Of a stretch of 64,000 nt of DNA, positions 24,159-54,774 are shown in pieces. The notes under the pieces were generated by a model that searched no databases, was not told the origin of the DNA, and saw only the letters and a program-made list of their open reading frames with translations. The position numbers were made by a program, and so were the translations under genes. Position 1 is the stretch's first letter; every line of letters starts with the position of its first letter. Origin of the DNA: Anodontia alba. Lineage: Eukaryota; Mollusca; Bivalvia; Lucinida; Lucinidae. The stretch covers positions 79,435,852-79,499,851 of the forward strand of contig OZ024830.1 in assembly GCA_964016985.1 (NCBI GenBank). The letters run 5' to 3'.

Positions 24159-24331
24159 ACAGTAATGAATCATGTCATTAACCGTGTCCCGTATAGAACT
24201 AAACCATGTCACGTTTAGAAACGATGCCTATCATATATTGATATAAACCCCATCACATATAAAATGGGACGTATAAGGTATTGCAGTTTGCGCATCCTCA
24301 CAGTCCGTTAGAAGACCATTGTATATTCGTA

Positions 24332-24667
24332 TACAGTCGACTTTGGTTATCTCGATTTCCAAGGGACTGTCTGAAACACTTCGAGATATCCGTACATCGA
24401 GATATCAGAGTTGCGGAAGTGAGGAAAACAATAAATTGAATAATCACATTTAACAAATGAATATGTAATTTGACCCCTGAAGTTGGAAATATGTACAAAA
24501 TAATGTGGAAAAGAGGACAAATTGCTCCTTAGGAGCAATTTCTCCTCTTTTTCACAATATTTTGTTACCTGTTCTTAGATTTCCATGTTAAAACAGGGAC
24601 CAGAATTTCACTTCGATATAAGCGGTTATTCGACATAAGCGAGTTTGCGATAACGAGGGTCGACTGT
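24332..24667. mobile_element. Family C MITE, pogo-like ends, copy 1
   Basis: Starts ACAGTCGACTTTGGTTATCT and ends with GGGTCGACTGT, flanked by TA. The centre is a hairpin of AGGAGCAATTTCTCCTC and its complement. The CAGT ends and TA flanks fit pogo/Tigger-type elements. Confidence 0.75.
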
Positions 24668-25260
24668 ATATGTATCCACGGAGCGCCCAGCGAAGATCGT
24701 TACTGATGTGCAGCTCAAATAAAGCTGAATCCCGACTTCGAGAAATCTTTTCCCTTTGACATATGGACGAAAGAGATTGCATTATGCGCGAACTTTCTGA
24801 CCCAAAATCCAATCCTATGTTCTCCTGTAACTTCATAACTTGGGGAATTGGGATTGTTTTAAATAAATGAATTTGTGTGTGAAACTTCAGAAATAATTAA
24901 TGAAACCTTTTTTTGTTTGTTGAGCCTTCCACTAATAAGGGACTGAGTTTAAATTTGGCCAAATACATAAAATTTTTAGAGGTTCCTAAGCTGAGCGTCC
25001 GAAGCTGAGCGTTGACTATTAATAACAATAAACAGCATTTCAAAATATTTTTTTTTTATTTTTCACGGAAAAAAGACAACTGGTTCCCAAGAAGGTAATT
25101 GAATAAAACGTCTTACTTTCTCTGAAAAAAAAACAAAAATACTGATTATTTAGCTTACAGAGGACTAAAGCTTAGAAGCTATACGAGATGATGCACCATA
25201 GTATATGTCTATGCACACATCACTGCATGTCCATGTTTCTATGCCAGTCCTTGCATTAAA
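24668..25260. other. Intergenic, unassigned
   Basis: No gene or clear repeat unit. Short poly(T) and poly(A) runs only. Confidence 0.3.
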
Positions 25261-25264
25261 ATTA

Positions 25265-25266
<2 letters not shown>

Positions 25267-25359
<93 letters not shown>
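25267..25359. repeat. (AT)n microsatellite
   Basis: About 92 bases of uninterrupted AT dinucleotides. Confidence 0.97.
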
Positions 25360-25362
<3 letters not shown>

Positions 25363-25544
25363 GTATGACATCTTACCTGATTTTGGATCCCTTTTATATC
25401 AAGCAGAATTAGCAGAATTTTTAAATGCTTGTGTACATATGCAGCATATTACCCAAGCTCACATTAAGGAGGATGGCTACACTTGGTAGATTATCCGCCA
25501 TTTTATACAAGGGAGACAACTTTTGTGATCTTCTGATTGCTTTC

Positions 25545-25660
25545 CTGCACACCAGGCCCCTTTTGAAAATGGGTCTTCTCTATAAGGAAAGAATTTGCTC
25601 CCTCAGGGAGCAAATTCTTTTCTTATAGACTAGACCCATTTCAGAGGGGACAAATACAAT
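25545..25660. repeat. Family M palindrome, best preserved
   Basis: Near-perfect: AGGAAAGAATTTGCTCCCTC is followed at once by its complement. Outer arms GGCCCCTTTTGAAAATGGG and the opposite. Confidence 0.75.
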
Positions 25661-26371
25661 TATGACAGAATTGCCTCCCTGATAATGTATCAGTTACCCT
25701 TAAAGCAAAGATTAACCTCAGGCGCGATTACGGTCATGACCCTGAATCAAAACTGGTATTATCAGTATAAGTGCATGTAGTATCTGTAAACGTCAACTGA
25801 TGAGTAAACGTAATCTGGTTTTCAACCCATGAAGCGTTAATTACAACTGCAGCAGATGACATTCTGTTTTATTTTTTGTATTTTCAGAGACCGTAGATGA
25901 TTCACATGAAGTTACAATTATTATTTTTATTTCTGAAAAATAATTTTAAAAAAGAAAATAGAATGTCGTCTATACTATAATTTTGTTTAGCGTTTTAACC
26001 TTTACCACTCTGTGCAAAGTGAGCAGACGACATGTTAGAGATCAATTTTTTGGGTTTTTTTTTTTTTTTTTTTAGAAAATACGATTTGGCATTTCAGGAG
26101 ACAATTTGCCTAAAAATGTCTAATCTTATTGTCTTGGAAAAAAAAAAAATAAGAAAAATATTTTAATAGATCGTCTGCTGAAAACAATAAGCGTTAGACA
26201 ATCAACCAACGGTACACCCAGTTAGAAAATTTAATAAATTAAACGACAAATTTGAGACGTTTTGTCATGTTTCCCCCAGAAAACAGGGTATTTCCCAGGC
26301 CTAAGATCTATTATTATAGAAATACGATGTATGTTTTAATTTGGGTTAAATTCCGCAGGTTGACAGCCAAA

Positions 26372-26651
26372 CATCACGAAAACACGCCTATATAATGCTG
26401 ACCCCCTTAAACCCCACTTTTATATAGTAAAACTGGGGTTTACAGGGGTATACATTATTTTTCTTATTTCTGCTCAAAACATAGATTGTGGGTACTCGTT
26501 AGAACCGCCTCGGCGAGGCGGTTCTAACGAGTACCCACAATCTATGTTTTGAGCAGAAATAGGAAAAATATCGGAGTTTTTTATATCTGAAAATTTTCAG
26601 TTTTTGGAGATGAAATTTTCTGTATATTTGAATAGGCGTGTTTTCATAATG
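26372..26651 (+). mobile_element. Family A element, copy 3
   Basis: Full length, with an almost perfect central palindrome centred on CCTCGGCGAGG at about 26515. Confidence 0.93.
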
Positions 26652-27299
26652 GTAGCTGCTGATAAAGAATATAAAGAAGTCAATAAGTGACTTAGTTAAA
26701 GCTATAGGTCAACTCAATGATAAATGGATCACACATGCTCTACATATATTAACATTCGCATAGTCCCCAGAAAGTCCTCCGAAAACGGGACCGCAATCAA
26801 TGTATTCTTATATCTTCCGAAAGAGCTGGCAAAAGCAAATGCGATGAAACAAACGTGTGCGATCGCTAAACTTGAATGTTTATACGATTCCGTTTTAAAA
26901 TTCGCATTGAAAAGCCCGAAAAGACATTAAACTCGCCGTATTTTGTACGTTGTATACAATGACGCATTTTATGATTGTATTTATACAATATTTTAATTTA
27001 TTAAACATATCTTGGACAAAAAATGTCTATTTTTGAGGAATATGGAGCCTTTAAGCACTCCAGTAGTTTTTCTTCATATACTGACCACGCAAAGACGGTC
27101 CCCAGCCCCCCGCCCCACCCCTAATGCAATGCTTCTTATTATATTTGCGCGTCGGTGGGTTTATATGATGCGAAACATGAAAAGTACCCTTATGCAATTT
27201 GAAGACAACGTAGGTCAAGATCAGCGTGCGCATCTGTGCAGTCTTATCTGGGCATTATCTGTTCGTCGACTTATACTACAGTAACCACTGGTTTCGTAA

Positions 27300-27370
27300 G
27301 TAGACAAAGGCCCAGATCAGCCTGCGCTTATGCGTAGGCTGATCAGGGTCTGCGTTGTCCGCAAAATACA
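27300..27370. repeat. Family N palindrome (CAGCCTGCGC centre)
   Basis: CCCAGATCAGCCTGCGC and its complement with a short loop. A partner arm of the same type is at 27720-27750. Confidence 0.6.
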
Positions 27371-28219
27371 TAAGGGCCCTTTCCATATGTTTCGCATCAT
27401 TTAAACCCACCGACGCGCAAATAGAATATGAAGAATTGCATCAGGGGAACCGTCTTTGTTTTATTTGTTTTTTTGTTGTTGTTTTTTGTTGTTGTTTTTT
27501 TTTTTGTTTTTTTTTTTTTGTTATCTCTAATTCTTTTTATGCCTCGGGGAGGTTCTGTTACGTGATAATGGCATTTCCTAGGGATCTTCATTTTTATGTA
27601 CATAATAAACAATTTTTCACCTTTTCTCTATATTATATAGTGGAAATTTCATGGCTTGCATAGCCCCGCATGAGCCGCGCCATGCAAAAATATGTTCTCT
27701 GGCATATGCGGACAGCGAAGGCCCAGATCAGCCTGCGCAGGCGCACCAGGGCCTTCATTTCGCTAAATTTTTATTAGACACTATGGAAGGCATAAATGGT
27801 GAGCAGATGCCCGGATGAGACTTTGCGCATGCGCGGGATGAATCTGAATCTGTGCATTTTGCGCATGTTCGAAGACACATTTTCGCATAGCGCGGCCGAG
27901 ATAATAGATAAACAGATACATAATGGTTGATAAAAATGTCCTGTTCAGAGCGATGGCTTAGAAGTATGCATTTCACATAGCTGTGTTCACATAATATGGA
28001 TTAAAAGTAAATCGGAAACACCTGAACAGTTTAATCGCCATGTTTCAAACGGAGCTAAAAAGTTGCTTCAAAGTAATTGAACCCGTTCAAAAGTGGGCTG
28101 GGCATCAGGCTTGCCTACATGGAAAGAACGTGCTCCCAAATTACCCTTTTACTTTAAGAGCAGCCTTAAATAAAGAAAGGGAGGAAAATATGTCCAAATC
28201 AGAGTTATGACCTTTAGAG

Positions 28220-28430
28220 TCTTATGCATTCACCTTAATCCTTGCCACGCCCACTTCTACTTTTCAGCCAATCAGATAACTTGATTTAGGTCGTTGATAC
28301 AAATTCATATACTCTATGACAAACAGTGCAGATCCAGATCAGCTGGCTACTTTAGAAGCCAAATGATCTGGTTCTTCACTGTTTCAAAAGACAGGACAAT
28401 CCGGATTCAGCAGGATATCGTTATTGCCAC
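28220..28430. repeat. Repeat shared with 60843-61058
   Basis: Both copies run from CCACTTCT..TTTTCAGCCAATCAGAT through a GATCCAGATCAG palindrome to GGATTCAGCAGGA. The palindrome centre here is GGCTACTTTAGAAGCC. Confidence 0.7.
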
Positions 28431-28469
28431 TGGAATAAATTGCTTCAGCTTTTCTTTATGTAACTTTAC

Positions 28470-28735
28470 CACTCTCTGGGCTTATTTTGAAGACGACAAA
28501 TTCAAACCAGTTTTCTTATTCTTCCGAGAAAGTATGCTTTCATATTTCATGCAAATTGTCTCCTTAGGAGGCTTTCATATTTCATGCAAATTGTCGCCTT
28601 AGGAGGCTTTGTTATTTCATGCAAATTGTCTCTCCTTAGGAGACAATTTGCATGAAATGGCAAAGCCTATTTTATGGGGAAAAAAAAGAAATATATTTCA
28701 GAATGTCATCTGTTTAAATGTTTACCCAGCATCCA
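28470..28735. mobile_element. Family E palindromic MITE with internal triplication
   Basis: Outer arms GACGACAAATTC and ATTTCAGAATGTCATCTG. In the left arm a 34-bp segment containing TTTCATGCAAATTGTC occurs three times in a row, before the usual GGAGACAATTTGCATGAAA. Confidence 0.8.
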
Positions 28736-28980
28736 GGGCCCGGTTGTTCAAAGCGTCGTTAGCTTAACGAGCTCGTTAAGGGTCATTTCGTTAACTGTTT
28801 TAGCGGATTCAATACACAATATTCTGATATTTTTTGCTGAAAAAATGTGAGTAGCTTTTGCACTGCAAAAACTACTCACATTTTTTCAGCAAAAAATTTC
28901 AGCATATTTGCGTATCAATCGATTTAAATTTTAACGAATCGTTAACTAACGACATCGTTAGCTTTGAACAACTGGGCCCA
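28736..28980. mobile_element. Family D MITE-like element, fuller copy
   Basis: Shares its ends with 2405-2608 (GTTGTTCAAAGCGTCGTTAG and complement). It has an extra inner hairpin of TTTTTTGCTGAAAAAATGTG and complement. It directly follows a family E element. Confidence 0.78.
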
Positions 28981-29057
28981 GGGCGTTAATGGATCGCATG
29001 GAGATCACATGAATAAAACTTTCTGCAACTAGGATAAAATGATTCAGCGTTTTGTTA

Positions 29058-29390
29058 TTTAACTTTACCACTCTTTGGACAAATCCAACAGACGACAAAC
29101 TATGCTTATTTTTTTCCAGAAAATAGGCTTTGATTTTCAAGGCGTTCTTTTCTGTGTTCTCCGAATTTCGTTTTTTTTGTATGTGTTTGGTTTCCAAGTG
29201 CATCCTTTTAGATTTTCATTGGACACTATCCCTAGGAGACAATGTGCATGAAATGTCAAAGCCTATTTTCTGGGAAAAAAATGTAAGCTTAGTATAGAAT
29301 TTGCATGAAATTTCAAAGCCTCTTTTCTGGGAAAAATAAGAAAATATTTCAAAATGCCGTCTGCTGAAATGTTAACCTAGCATGCAGAGC
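29058..29390. mobile_element. Family E element(s), rearranged
   Basis: A left arm with CAACAGACGACAAAC, a broken middle with unrelated sequence (29145-29220), then two right-arm pieces and ATGCCGTCTGCTGAAA with CCTAGCATG at the end. It looks like a copy broken by an insertion or partial duplication. Confidence 0.6.
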
Positions 29391-29399
29391 GGTAATGTA

Positions 29400-29950
29400 T
29401 ATGTCGTTTTTATCAGTCTAACCAATTTTACTGGGGAGTGGGGTGGGATTTTATGATCTCCGCAAAACAGATTTGTAACCAGGGGAGACAATTTGAAGAT
29501 CCATTTTGCATTACCTTATCCTAAGCAAGACCGTCTTTATCAGCGCAAAGCAATTCGTGAAATTCTTTAATGTGCAGTATGAAGTAAAAATGCGGTTTTT
29601 ATATGCAGTAATCAAGCTATATAAATAGCGACCGTTTTCTTTTCTGATCTTGAAACGTTCACTTTGTAAATGTACCCCTGAATTTGGAAATAATAGAGTA
29701 CTCTGTCAAATATATTAGGTATCAAAACCCCAATGTTTGAAAATAGCTGTGTATTTTCCTCAAAATAGTTGTGTATTTTCCTCAAAATCGTTGTGTATTT
29801 TATTCAGATGCCCCCTTATCTCTTCCCCTGAATTCAAGATAATCAGATACAGTCATGCGCGAGGGGCGCAGGCCATTATCTGGCGCTTCCGCGCATTCTA
29901 ATATAGGTAGCATTCTACTAAATATTCATGGTGGCCAAGAATAAAAAGTA
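29400..29950. other. Intergenic, short tandem TTGTGTATTTTCCTCAAAA
   Basis: Three consecutive copies of a 23-bp unit beginning near 29745. Otherwise unassigned. Confidence 0.5.
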
Positions 29951-30167
29951 GAGATTACATAGGTCATGATTGAACAGCAGCATCACATATGTATGACAAA
30001 GCTGATTTTAATTTTAAGGTACCATCAGGAAATTTATTAAAAGCCCGAGATAATTCAGTCTGACAGCACTGGACTAGGTCAATTGCAAATTTGTCTTGCA
30101 TTTTCTGCCTTTCATTCTTGAACTTTCCAGGTATGTGCTTGGTTAACTCACTCATATTCTTAATAAA

Positions 30168-30446
30168 CATCACGAAAACACGCCTATATAATTTTGACCC
30201 CCTTAAACCCCACTTTTATATAGTAAAACTGGGGTTTACAGGGGTATACATTATTTTTCTTATTTCTGCTCAAAAACATAGATTGTGGGTACTCGTTAGA
30301 ACCGCCTCGGCGAGGCGGTTCTAACGAGTACCCACAATCTATGTTTTGAGCAGAAATATGAAAATTATCAGAATTTTTCATCGGAAAATTTTCATTTTTT
30401 AGTGGTAAAAATTTCAATATATTTGAATAGGCATGTTTTCGTAATG
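30168..30446 (+). mobile_element. Family A element, copy 4
   Basis: A 279-bp, full-length, well preserved copy inserted into the transposase fragment. Confidence 0.93.
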
Positions 30447-30553
30447 AAGCTCCTGTGGTAATGTGAGATATGCCGAGTGCCGAGAAAGTGTTTTGGTTCA
30501 GTATATGTAACGACATCCTTGTAAAGCTGCAGAGGAGCCCGATTTGCAGAAGA

Positions 30554-30777
30554 AGGTTATAAAACTGTTTTCATGCTCAACTTAGCTGAGCATGAAAATT
30601 TCCCTGCTAATAAAGATGAAAATGCCAACTATTGTTGGCATTTTCATATGTATTAGCAGAGAAAATTTCATCCTCAGCTATGTTTAGCAAGAAAGAATTT
30701 GCTATTGTTAGTAATTTGAGACTTATTAGCATGAAAAATTTCATGCTCAGTTGAGCATGAAAAACGTTTTACAACCT
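30554..30777. mobile_element. Family K MITE, copy 1
   Basis: Ends AGGTTATAAAACTGTTTTC and a near-complement (CGTTTTACAACCT). Inside are several TGAGCATGAAA words and a hairpin AAAATGCCAAC/GTTGGCATTTT. Second copy at 36478-36706. Confidence 0.7.
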
Positions 30778-31137
30778 CGGGGCCAGAATCTGTTGTTAAG
30801 TACTCCACTTCAAGACCAGCGTTAGCCAAATCCAGAAAGCCCTGTCTTGCCCGCTCTTCTTCAATGCCAATGTTGCTGGTCATGTTAATATTGGCAAAGC
30901 ACTCGCCTTCTTGCTGGCATTCAATGTTCCAGCCATGCTTACTGTCTGAACAGGGGTTCGATTTGTATGTACATTAATTATCTGGGTTTTGGTGTCTCAT
31001 TTTCTGCGACCAAATATATTGCTTGGGTGCTTTGTTGTAATGGAACGAGCCTTGTTTTCAGACAGGGATATATGAATGTCATTGTATCTTTATGAGTACT
31101 CACATATCACAAAGTATAACTAACACTTACAATGTAC

Positions 31138-31314
31138 CATGCTATGGGCAAATTCAAAAGATGGCGAACCGATGATATACAATGTATATATTTCTTATTA
31201 TTTTTACCTAGAAAATCGGGATCTGACACTTCATGCAAACTGTCTCCTAAGGAAAATTAAGAAAAATATTTCAAAATGTCGTCTGCTCAAATTTTACTAA
31301 CTGACGCAGTATGT
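31138..31314. mobile_element. Family E MITE
   Basis: CATGCTATGGGCAAATTC at the left end and AATGTCGTCTGCT at the right; the middle has lost the second half of the central palindrome. Confidence 0.65.
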
Positions 31315-31526
31315 AAAACTGTATTATCACTTGTCTCATGGATGTGAACATTAGTGAACATTAGAATCATATAATCCGTCTAGAATTTGATTAAGGTATG
31401 CATATACACTGGGAGGGTAATGATTATATATATCCGTAAGAAAATCTACAACAAGCTAACCACGCCTACTTTCGTCCCCTCCCCCCCCCTACCCCCCCTA
31501 CACACACGAGAGACTTGGTTAATGTG

Positions 31527-31610
31527 CGTCCTGTGTGTGTATGTATGTGGGTGTGTGTGTGTGTGTGTGCGTGCGTGTGTGCGTGCGTGTGCGTGCGTGC
31601 GTGTGTGTAT
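31527..31610. repeat. (GT)n microsatellite
   Basis: Imperfect GT repeat with CG steps. Confidence 0.95.
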
Positions 31611-31711
31611 ATGTCTTCCGATCGATGCTTTGATACTATTAGTAGTAAATATTCTATGTTTCAAAACAACAGTCCACAATTTGATGGCGTACCAAACATC
31701 AAATGAGCATT

Positions 31712-50608
<18,897 letters not shown>

Positions 50609-51106
50609 TTCATCATCCAAACGTCATGCAGTCTTACACACAGCAGTTTGTAGAGGAGTTATGTCCTATAAGTCGTCACAGAATGACACATTTCATCGCT
50701 GTCCGTTCTGTCCGAGACGGGCTTTGAATACACAAGACGACACAAATCGTGTAATTTGCGTCTTGTAACAATAAACTGATTATGAATACATGTGTACGTT
50801 GTATTACTTTAGATTTGTGTATTATATACATGTATGCATTAGAATACAAACAGTAAGGTTAGTTTGCAAGGCACTGAACGCTTATTGTTTTGTGTGGTGG
50901 ATGGATTTGGAGATGGGTGTTTCAAGTAAAGTCAATATTGTTCGCTCCATCCCTCTTTTGTGTATATACATGTCTTTGAAAATGACTAGTGATTTCTTGA
51001 ATTACAAACAGAGATAAAAGAAAATGTACCGCTTTACACACTTGGATAAAACGCAGAGCTGATAGCCGAACCGTGTTTTGTGGTCGGTTTTACTTTTTGC
51101 ACTTTC

Positions 51107-51303
51107 CATGCTATGGGAAACTTCAGCAGACGACAAACTGCTGGCATTTTCTTATTCTTTCCTAGAAAATAAGATCTGAAGCTTCATGCGAATTGTATCC
51201 TTAGGAGACAATTTACATGAAGTGACAAACTATTTTTCTCGGAAAATAAGAAAACATATTTCAAACTGGTGTCTTCTGCTGAATTTTTACCCAGCATGAA
51301 AGT
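51107..51303. mobile_element. Family E MITE
   Basis: Both ends are clear (CCATGCTATGGGAAACTTC and TTTTTACCCAGCATG). Confidence 0.85.
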
Positions 51304-51376
51304 GTTTGTTTTTTTTTTGTTTTTTTTTTTTTGTTTTTTTTTTGTTTTGTTTGTTTGTTTGTTGTTTTTTTTTCAG
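51304..51376. repeat. T/G low-complexity tract
   Basis: The same T-with-G composition as 3531-4085, but short, directly at the end of a family E element. Confidence 0.9.
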
Positions 51377-51789
51377 TCTTTTATCCTTTGCCACTCTCTG
51401 GGCTAAATCAGCTGGCGACTAAATGATGTTATAAAATGCTAAAAGTTTCTTAGATACATATAACCCGGACATGTAATAGATTTTGATATTTTACGAAAAA
51501 AATGTTTCATTAGTATACATTATTTATATGAAATATCAAAGCCTCGGTAAATCTTCGGGCATGTTATCTTTCATGGGTTACCATAGTTCATTTTTATGCG
51601 CAAAAAAAAAATAACATAGGCTGATGATAGCCTGTATAAGCATACAGACTGATCAGTGTCTTGGTTGTTTGCTAATTCAGTTTCTATTAATATAAAAGAC
51701 ATCGTGTCAACTTCCCTTAACTTCCTCTGATTCCCTCATTTAACGTATAGTATATAAAGTTCCAACTCGAGAGGTTTGCCTGAACTTTG

Positions 51790-52066
51790 CATCACGAAAA
51801 CATGCCTATATAATTTTGACCCTCTTAAACCCCACTTTTATATAGTAAAACTGGGGTTTACAGGGGTATACATTATTTTTCATATTTCTGCTCAAAAACA
51901 AAGTGGGTACTCGTTAGAACCGCCTCGCCGAGGCGGTTCTAACGAGTACCCACATATATGTTTTTGAGCAGAAATATGAAAAATATCAAAATTTTTCTTC
52001 TGAAAATTTTCATTTTTTTGGTGGTAAAGTTTTAAGTATATTTGAATAGGCGTGTTTTTTGTAATG
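51790..52066 (+). mobile_element. Family A element, copy 10
   Basis: 277 bp. The core palindrome has lost a few bases of the outer arms (CAAAGTGGGTACTCG) but is otherwise perfect. Confidence 0.92.
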
Positions 52067-52115
52067 GTATAAATGAAGATTATGTTCTTTAAGGCTGTCT
52101 TTGACAGCGGTTGAG

Positions 52116-52154
<39 letters not shown>

Positions 52155-52433
52155 TATTTATAAAACTGTCGATTGAAAAGGGCGGGACCTAACTTTGTGT
52201 GAGCATATGAAAAGGGTTCCAATGTTGGAAGCTTTACTTTAACTTGCTGACTATACATAAGAGCAGGTAACATTTTCCTTATTTTTTTTTTTTTTTTTTT
52301 TTTTTTTTTCAGAGAAAGACATGAAGACATTTCGCTCAAATTGCCTCCAAAGCAGGGAAAGTAAGGCTTAACATTTTTATTCAAAGTATCTCATATAGAG
52401 ACATTTTGAATGAAATACCAAAAAAGAGTAAGA

Positions 52434-52720
52434 GAAAAGTCCAGGGAGTGCCACAATCACAAACCGCAGCCCTTCTCAGACATCAAGACGACGAGGAAAC
52501 AGACAAAACAGAACAAGCGCAAATCGAACAAACCTACGAAAAGCACCAAGGCGAGGTAATCGCAATGCTAAAAGGACTGAAAAAAAAAAAAAACAACACA
52601 AGAACAAAATAACACAAGGCAAGACATAAAACAAAACGCCTCGTAGAATAAACCACAAAGCAACAAAGAGTAAGACTAACACCGGGACCACCGTCTTAGA
52701 ACGGTCAGTAGAATAGTTTT
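52434..52720 (-). mobile_element. Family L element, minus-strand copy
   Basis: Close to 22793-23122 in reverse (AAAAGTCCAGGGAGTGCCAC at its left). Confidence 0.75.
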
Positions 52721-52780
52721 ATATATGCCACTAATTTTCATCTATGATCTATCCTGCAGAGTGCTAAAACTTTTATGTAT

Positions 52781-53133
52781 ACAGTCGAACCTCGATAGCT
52801 CAAACACCGATGGCTCTTTTACCATGGCTAATTCGAACTCGTTTTTGAGTCCCTACGAAGTTCTTCCGATAGCTCAAGAAAACAAATATTTAGGGAAATT
52901 TTCTTATTTCATCGTAAAATTGTATGTTGTGTGTACTCATTAGAATCGCCTCATCGAGGCGATTCTAATGAGTACACTCAGCATACAATTATTGTGTAGA
53001 TAATCGAAAAACAATCCCTAAATCATCGCCATTTGCTTCCTGAATTGGCATCATAATTAACCCTCAGTGGCTCGACCCACCCATGTCTCGAACAAATTTC
53101 TATGGTCCCAATGATGTTCGAGCCATCGACTGT
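52781..53133. mobile_element. Family B MITE, best copy
   Basis: Ends ACAGTCGAACCTCGATAGCT and TTCGAGCCATCGACTGT. A near-perfect core hairpin, GTACTCATTAGAATCGCCTC and complement, lies at 52920-52992. Confidence 0.88.
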
Positions 53134-53269
53134 ATATGAGACATAACCATTAACATTTAGATGCTTTAGGAGAATGGTGGCGAGCAGCTAAGGGTCTGCA
53201 CATCTTCCCTATTTTTCGCATCCTAACATTATTTTCCCATCGAAATTTCCGGAAATGTGTTTAAAGAAA

Positions 53270-53945
53270 TCAACTTGATAAGAAAACTGATTGAATCGCA
53301 CGTAGTAATGGCGCACTAGGGTGAAAGGGTGACCAGCTGTGTCAAGAAGGCTTCCAGTGTTGTTCCTGTTGTTCCAGTGTTGCTGACTTGGGGAGCTGAT
53401 TCTACAGGGTGATGGCGCTTGGTGAAAAGCTATTATAGTTTCCTGTAGTTTCCTGTACACATTGTCAAGCATGGCCTCCAGTCCTGCTTGTCTGAGTGGA
53501 TAAAGTCGGGTAAAGCTGGACTGTGATGTCTACTAGCTGGCGTACGATGTGACATTTTACTATCGATCGGGCTAGTTCTCTACGTCTTTGCATGGTGTCC
53601 CAGTTGAGTTTCCCCAACATCGTGTACACACTGTTTGTGCGCCTGTAGTCATTTGGATAGAAATCTAGCTGCCCGGCATTGTATCATCTGAATCTTCTGA
53701 TTGTTTGTTTCTGTGTTACGTGTCTATGTTGTGGAGGAAAACTCCAGTGTTGGTCGCACAAAGGTATTGTAGGCTATACCTTTTGCTGTCCGTGGTGCAC
53801 ATTTTATGTTTCTTTTAATAAAGGTCCTGGTGGAGTTTGCCTTCTCAGTGATGTTATCTGTATGCGTTCCCCACGACACGTCAGTACTAATGTTACACCT
53901 ATGTACATTGTACCAATCTTCATGGCGAGCGTCCATCACGAAAAC
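53270..53945 (-). mobile_element. LINE ORF2 3' end, decayed
   Basis: Minus-strand frame with STDVSWGTHTDNITEKANST, FIKRNIKCAPRTAKGIAYNT, RPTLEFSSTTW, then in another frame MLGKLNWDTMQRRRELARS and QLVDITVQLYP: the C-terminal region of a CR1/jockey-like LINE. Frameshifts and stops are present. Bounded at the 5' side by family A copy 11. Confidence 0.82.
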
Positions 53946-54152
53946 ATGCCTATATAATTTTGACTCCTTTTAACCCCATTTTTATATAGTAAAACTGAGG
54001 TTTATAGGGGTATACATTATTTTTCTTATTCTTGCTCAGAAACATAGATTGTGGGTATATGAAATATGAAAAATATCAGTTTTTTATCTGAATTGTTTCA
54101 GTTTTTGGAGGTGAAGTTTTCTATATGTTTGAATAGGCATGTTTTCGTAATG
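53934..54152 (+). mobile_element. Family A element, copy 11, core deleted
   Basis: Both ends and the left hairpin are present, but the tip and right arm of the central palindrome are missing (GATTGTGGGTA runs straight into TATGAAATATG). 219 bp. Confidence 0.88.
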
Positions 54153-54260
54153 TTATTATGGATTAAATAATCTGAGCAGATTGGTCGTCGCTGCTTTGTT
54201 ATGCTTAGGACTTCGCATATATTTATCCACATTCGTTAAATTGAAGACATACTTGTAGCT

Positions 54261-54540
54261 CATTACGAAAACACACCTATTCACATATATAGAAAATTTC
54301 AACTCGAAAAACTGAAAACTTTCAGATAAAAAACTCTGATATTTTTTCATATTTTTGCTCAAAACATAGATTGTGGGTATTCGTTAGAACCGCCTCTGCG
54401 AGGCGGTTCTAACGAGTACCCCCAATCTATGTTTTTGAGCAGATATAAGAAAAATAATGTATACCCCTGTAAACCCCAGTTTTACTATATAAAAGTGGGG
54501 TTTATGGGTGTCAAAACTATATAGGCATGTTTTCGTGATG
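54261..54540 (-). mobile_element. Family A element, copy 12
   Basis: Full length, reverse orientation, only about 110 bp from copy 11, so the two form an inverted pair. Confidence 0.93.
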
Positions 54541-54774
54541 TAAAATGGGACAAAAAGTGGTACCACTCACTGATGATTGTATTGCCTTACCTAGGCCTAT
54601 GCAAGAGCGATCAAAGGCATGTCATAAAGAGGTGATTATAAGGTTCAAGCAGGCTGTAGCCTTCTGAAGAGAAATAAATATTTTGAAGGGATAACAGAAA
54701 GGGTTTGCAAACTTTGAATTATTTGGAGGATAAATTAGAATTGTTTGTTCATTTATTTGTTTCTTTCTTTCTTT

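Larger units (their letters stand above)
29957..30965 (-). pseudogene. Transposase-like ORF fragment split by two MITEs
   Basis: Minus-strand frames from 30965 to 30778 (HGWNIECQQEGECFANINM, TSNIGIEEERARQGFLDLA, LEVEYLTTD), then 30550-30447 (YTEPKHFLGTRHISHYHRS), then 30167-29964 (KNMSELTKHIPGKFKNER) form one protein once a family K element (30554-30777) and a family A element (30168-30446) are removed. The wording resembles transposase-like ORFs that are repeated in mollusc genomes; the superfamily is not assigned. The frame ends at a stop at 29964. Confidence 0.65.

Noticed and set aside
25165..25489. Open frames with Ile-Tyr repeats
   Set aside because: Translation of an AT microsatellite.
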